Assembly: GCA_044868295.1 (NCBI GenBank)
Contig: JBIOWF010000096.1
Span: 1 to 7,543, forward strand
Source: JBIOWF01 sp044868295
GTDB lineage: Bacteria; Actinomycetota; Actinomycetes; Streptosporangiales; Streptosporangiaceae
DNA length: 7,543 bases
Reading direction: 5' to 3'
The position numbers and the translations under genes were made by a program. The notes below the pieces were generated by a model that worked only from the letters and a program-made list of their open reading frames with translations, was not told where the DNA came from and ran no database searches. Below are positions 5,906 to 7,543 of this stretch, one piece after another; the stretch's first letter is position 1, and every line of letters begins with the position of its first letter.

Positions 5906-7543
5906 ATGCCGGAGATCGCGCCTCTCGGCCTGGGGGATCCGAACCAGCTCGGTCCCTTCGCATTGTCCGGGCGCGTCGGCGAGGGTGGGCAGGGCGTCGT
6001 CTACCTCGGCCAGAACGAGGCGGGAGAGCGGGCCGCGATCAAGCTGCTGCACGTCAAGTTCAGTGGTGACGCGGTGGCCCGGTCCCGGTTCGCCCGTGAG
6101 CTCCGCGCGGCCCAGCGGGTGGCGAGCTTCTGCACCGCTCGGGTGATCGCGGCCGATCTCGAAGGCGACACGCCGTACATCGCGAGCGAGTACATCGAGG
6201 GCCGGTCCCTGCGGGAAACGGTGGAGGCGACCGGCCCCCTGACGGCGGCGCCGCTGGAGCGTCTCGCGATCGGTACGGCCACGGCGCTCACGGCCATCCA
6301 CCACGCGGGGATCGTGCACCGGGATTTCAAGCCCGACAACGTGCTGCTCGCCGCGGACGGGCCCCGGGTGGTCGACTTCGGCATCGCCCGGATCATCGAC
6401 TCGACGGGCACGATCACCAGCCGGGCGATCGGCACCCCCGCGTACATGGCGCCGGAGCAGATCTCCGGGGATACCATCGGCCCGCCGACCGACGTGTTCG
6501 CCTGGGGCTCGACGATCGCGTACGCGGCGACGGGGAAGGCGGCGTTCGGCGGCGACTCGATCGCGGTCGTGCTGAACCGCATTCTGAACCACGACATCGA
6601 CGTGACGCCGCTGCCGGAGCCGCTGCGGAGCGTGGTGCGATCCTGCCTGAGCAAGGCCGCGGCCACCCGGCCGACGGCAGACCAGATCCTGCTTCGCCTT
6701 CTCGGCCGTTCCGACTCCGGGGGCGCGTCGACGGTCGTGATGACCCAGGGCGTCCAGGTGGCCGACCCGCGTGACGCGACCCGGATGCCCCGCCTCCCGG
6801 AGGGCCCGCTGCCGCAGACGGGTGCCGGGCCCGGCTGGCCGCCGCCGCAGACAGGTGCTGGGCCTGGCTGGCCGCCGGCGACGCAGACGGGTGCCTGGCC
6901 CGGCGGCCCCTCGGCGACGCAGGGGAGCGCCGGATCCGGCGGGCCCCCGGCCGGGATCCGGGGCGGGGGGCCGCAGCCCCCGCCGGATCGGCGGTCATCG
7001 AAGCATCAATGGATGGCCGTGGCCATGACCGGCGTGGCGGTGGTGGTGCTCGGCACGGTGGTGGCCGTGACCCAGCTCTGGCCGGGCGGCACGACGGCAA
7101 GCCCCTCCGCCACGACTTACGCGAATTCCAGCGCGGGGCCATCCGGGTCCCCGACGTTCTCCTCGATCGTGGACAAGGCGGCCAGGACGAAGAAGCTGAC
7201 CATCGGCGTGAAGGGGGACCTGCCCGGCATCGGCTTTCCGCAGAACGGGGTCTGGACGGGCTTCGACGTCGACGTCGCCAGGTTCGTCGCGCGGCAGTTG
7301 GGCGTTCCGGCGAGTGGGATCACCTTCAAAGCGGTCAAACGGGCGGACCGGGTGAAGGCGCTGGCTTCTGGGGCGGTGGACCTGGTCGTCGCGACGTACG
7401 CCTACAACCACTACAGGAACGACGCGGTCACCTTCGCCGGGCCGTACTACACCGCGCACACCGATGTCCTGGTGCTCAGGGGATCCAAGATCGCGACCGC
7501 TGCCGACCTCGATGGGAAGCGGTTGTGCAACCCGAAGGGCAGC
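5906..7543 (+). CDS. Ser/Thr protein kinase with extracellular GluB/GlnH-like solute-binding domain (3' end off window)
   Basis: 546 residues are visible and the frame is open at the right edge. Residues 15-265 form a Hanks-type kinase: Gly loop GEGGQG 25-30, ATP lysine Lys46, catalytic loop HRDFKPDN 138-145 (Asp140, Asn145), DFG 157-159 and MAPEQ 181-185. Residues 300-365 are a Pro/Gly-rich linker containing repeats. A basic stretch (DRRSSKHQ) precedes one membrane helix at about 370-389, placing the kinase inside and the rest outside. After a Ser/Thr-rich stalk, residues 429-546 match a type-3 periplasmic solute-binding domain like actinobacterial glutamate-binding GluB: LTIGVKGDLPGIGF, GFDVDVARFVARQLGV (452-467), VDLVVATYAY, VTFAGPYYTAHTDVLV and ADLDGKRLCNPKGS. 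Arg504 aligns with the Arg that holds the ligand carboxylate in this family. Start: ATG at 5906 with GGGGA 7 bases upstream. All kinase motifs are present, so it is probably active. A receptor kinase for an external amino acid is the likely role; ligand and targets are unknown. The 152 bases before it hold only the icd terminator and a weak -10 candidate TACTTT (5878-5883). Confidence 0.92.
   Translation, partial: MPEIAPLGLGDPNQLGPFALSGRVGEGGQGVVYLGQNEAGERAAIKLLHVKFSGDAVARSRFARELRAAQRVASFCTARVIAADLEGDTPYIASEYIEGRSLRETVEATGPLTAAPLERLAIGTATALTAIHHAGIVHRDFKPDNVLLAADGPRVVDFGIARIIDSTGTITSRAIGTPAYMAPEQISGDTIGPPTDVFAWGSTIAYAATGKAAFGGDSIAVVLNRILNHDIDVTPLPEPLRSVVRSCLSKAAATRPTADQILLRLLGRSDSGGASTVVMTQGVQVADPRDATRMPRLPEGPLPQTGAGPGWPPPQTGAGPGWPPATQTGAWPGGPSATQGSAGSGGPPAGIRGGGPQPPPDRRSSKHQWMAVAMTGVAVVVLGTVVAVTQLWPGGTTASPSATTYANSSAGPSGSPTFSSIVDKAARTKKLTIGVKGDLPGIGFPQNGVWTGFDVDVARFVARQLGVPASGITFKAVKRADRVKALASGAVDLVVATYAYNHYRNDAVTFAGPYYTAHTDVLVLRGSKIATAADLDGKRLCNPKGS
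6812..6949 (+). repeat. Tandem Pro/Gly repeats in the kinase linker
   Basis: Residues 303-313 and 314-324 of the kinase are the identical undecapeptide PQTGAGPGWPP; their DNA (6812-6844 and 6845-6877) differs at three positions, all third-base and synonymous. Two more degenerate 12-residue units follow: ATQTGAWPGGPS (325-336) and ATQGSAGSGGPP (337-348). They form a flexible cytoplasmic linker between kinase and membrane span. Confidence 0.85.

Noticed and set aside
5642..7142. Several long minus-strand open frames opposite the kinase gene
   Set aside because: They are antisense to a frame with every kinase motif in order; their Arg/Pro/Ser-rich products are typical shadows.

Overview
The window is 7,543 bases of very GC-rich DNA with GTG starts, GGAGG-type ribosome binding sites and many C/G third positions. 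This fits an actinobacterium. The proteins (FolD with a GRGITVGR loop, DUF3017, an FHA-HTH regulator, a Ser/Thr kinase with a Pro/Gly linker) and the style of the intergenic repeat suggest the Streptosporangiales (Nonomuraea/Streptosporangium-like). The order-level placement is inference from family resemblance, not a search.

Layout, left to right. A perfect short hairpin (1-21) and a leader precede folD (170-1015, +), which makes 5,10-methylene/methenyl/formyl-tetrahydrofolate. Bases 1016-2030 hold no intact gene. They contain two decayed genes: the 3' end of an alpha/beta-hydrolase esterase on the minus strand (from 1049) and a broken MprF-like DUF2156 aminoacyl-transferase on the plus strand (1210-about 2003). 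They are joined as if one deletion had removed the shared 5' ends of a divergent pair. Next is an FHA plus LuxR-like helix-turn-helix regulator (2031-2681, -), divergent from a CitZ-type citrate synthase gene (2867-3988, +). A dyad and a candidate -10 element lie between them. Two tandem 90-base repeats (3979-4158) then lead into a small three-helix DUF3017 membrane protein (4173-4439, +), followed by NADP-isocitrate dehydrogenase (icd, 4536-5753, +) with a strong terminator. The right edge is a Ser/Thr protein kinase fused through one membrane span to a GluB/GlnH-like solute-binding domain (5906 to beyond the window, +).

How the genes may work together. Citrate synthase and isocitrate dehydrogenase are the first and third steps of the TCA cycle and together feed 2-oxoglutarate. 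They are flanked by a phosphothreonine-reading (FHA) regulator and by a kinase that appears to carry an extracellular amino-acid sensor. In mycobacteria the GlnH-GlnX-PknG-GarA pathway couples external Asp/Glu to 2-oxoglutarate metabolism using the same kinds of part. The arrangement here suggests, as a hypothesis only, a compact version of that logic with sensor and kinase in one polypeptide and the FHA module attached to a DNA-binding domain. No CRISPR array, tRNA, rRNA, transposase or phage gene was seen.
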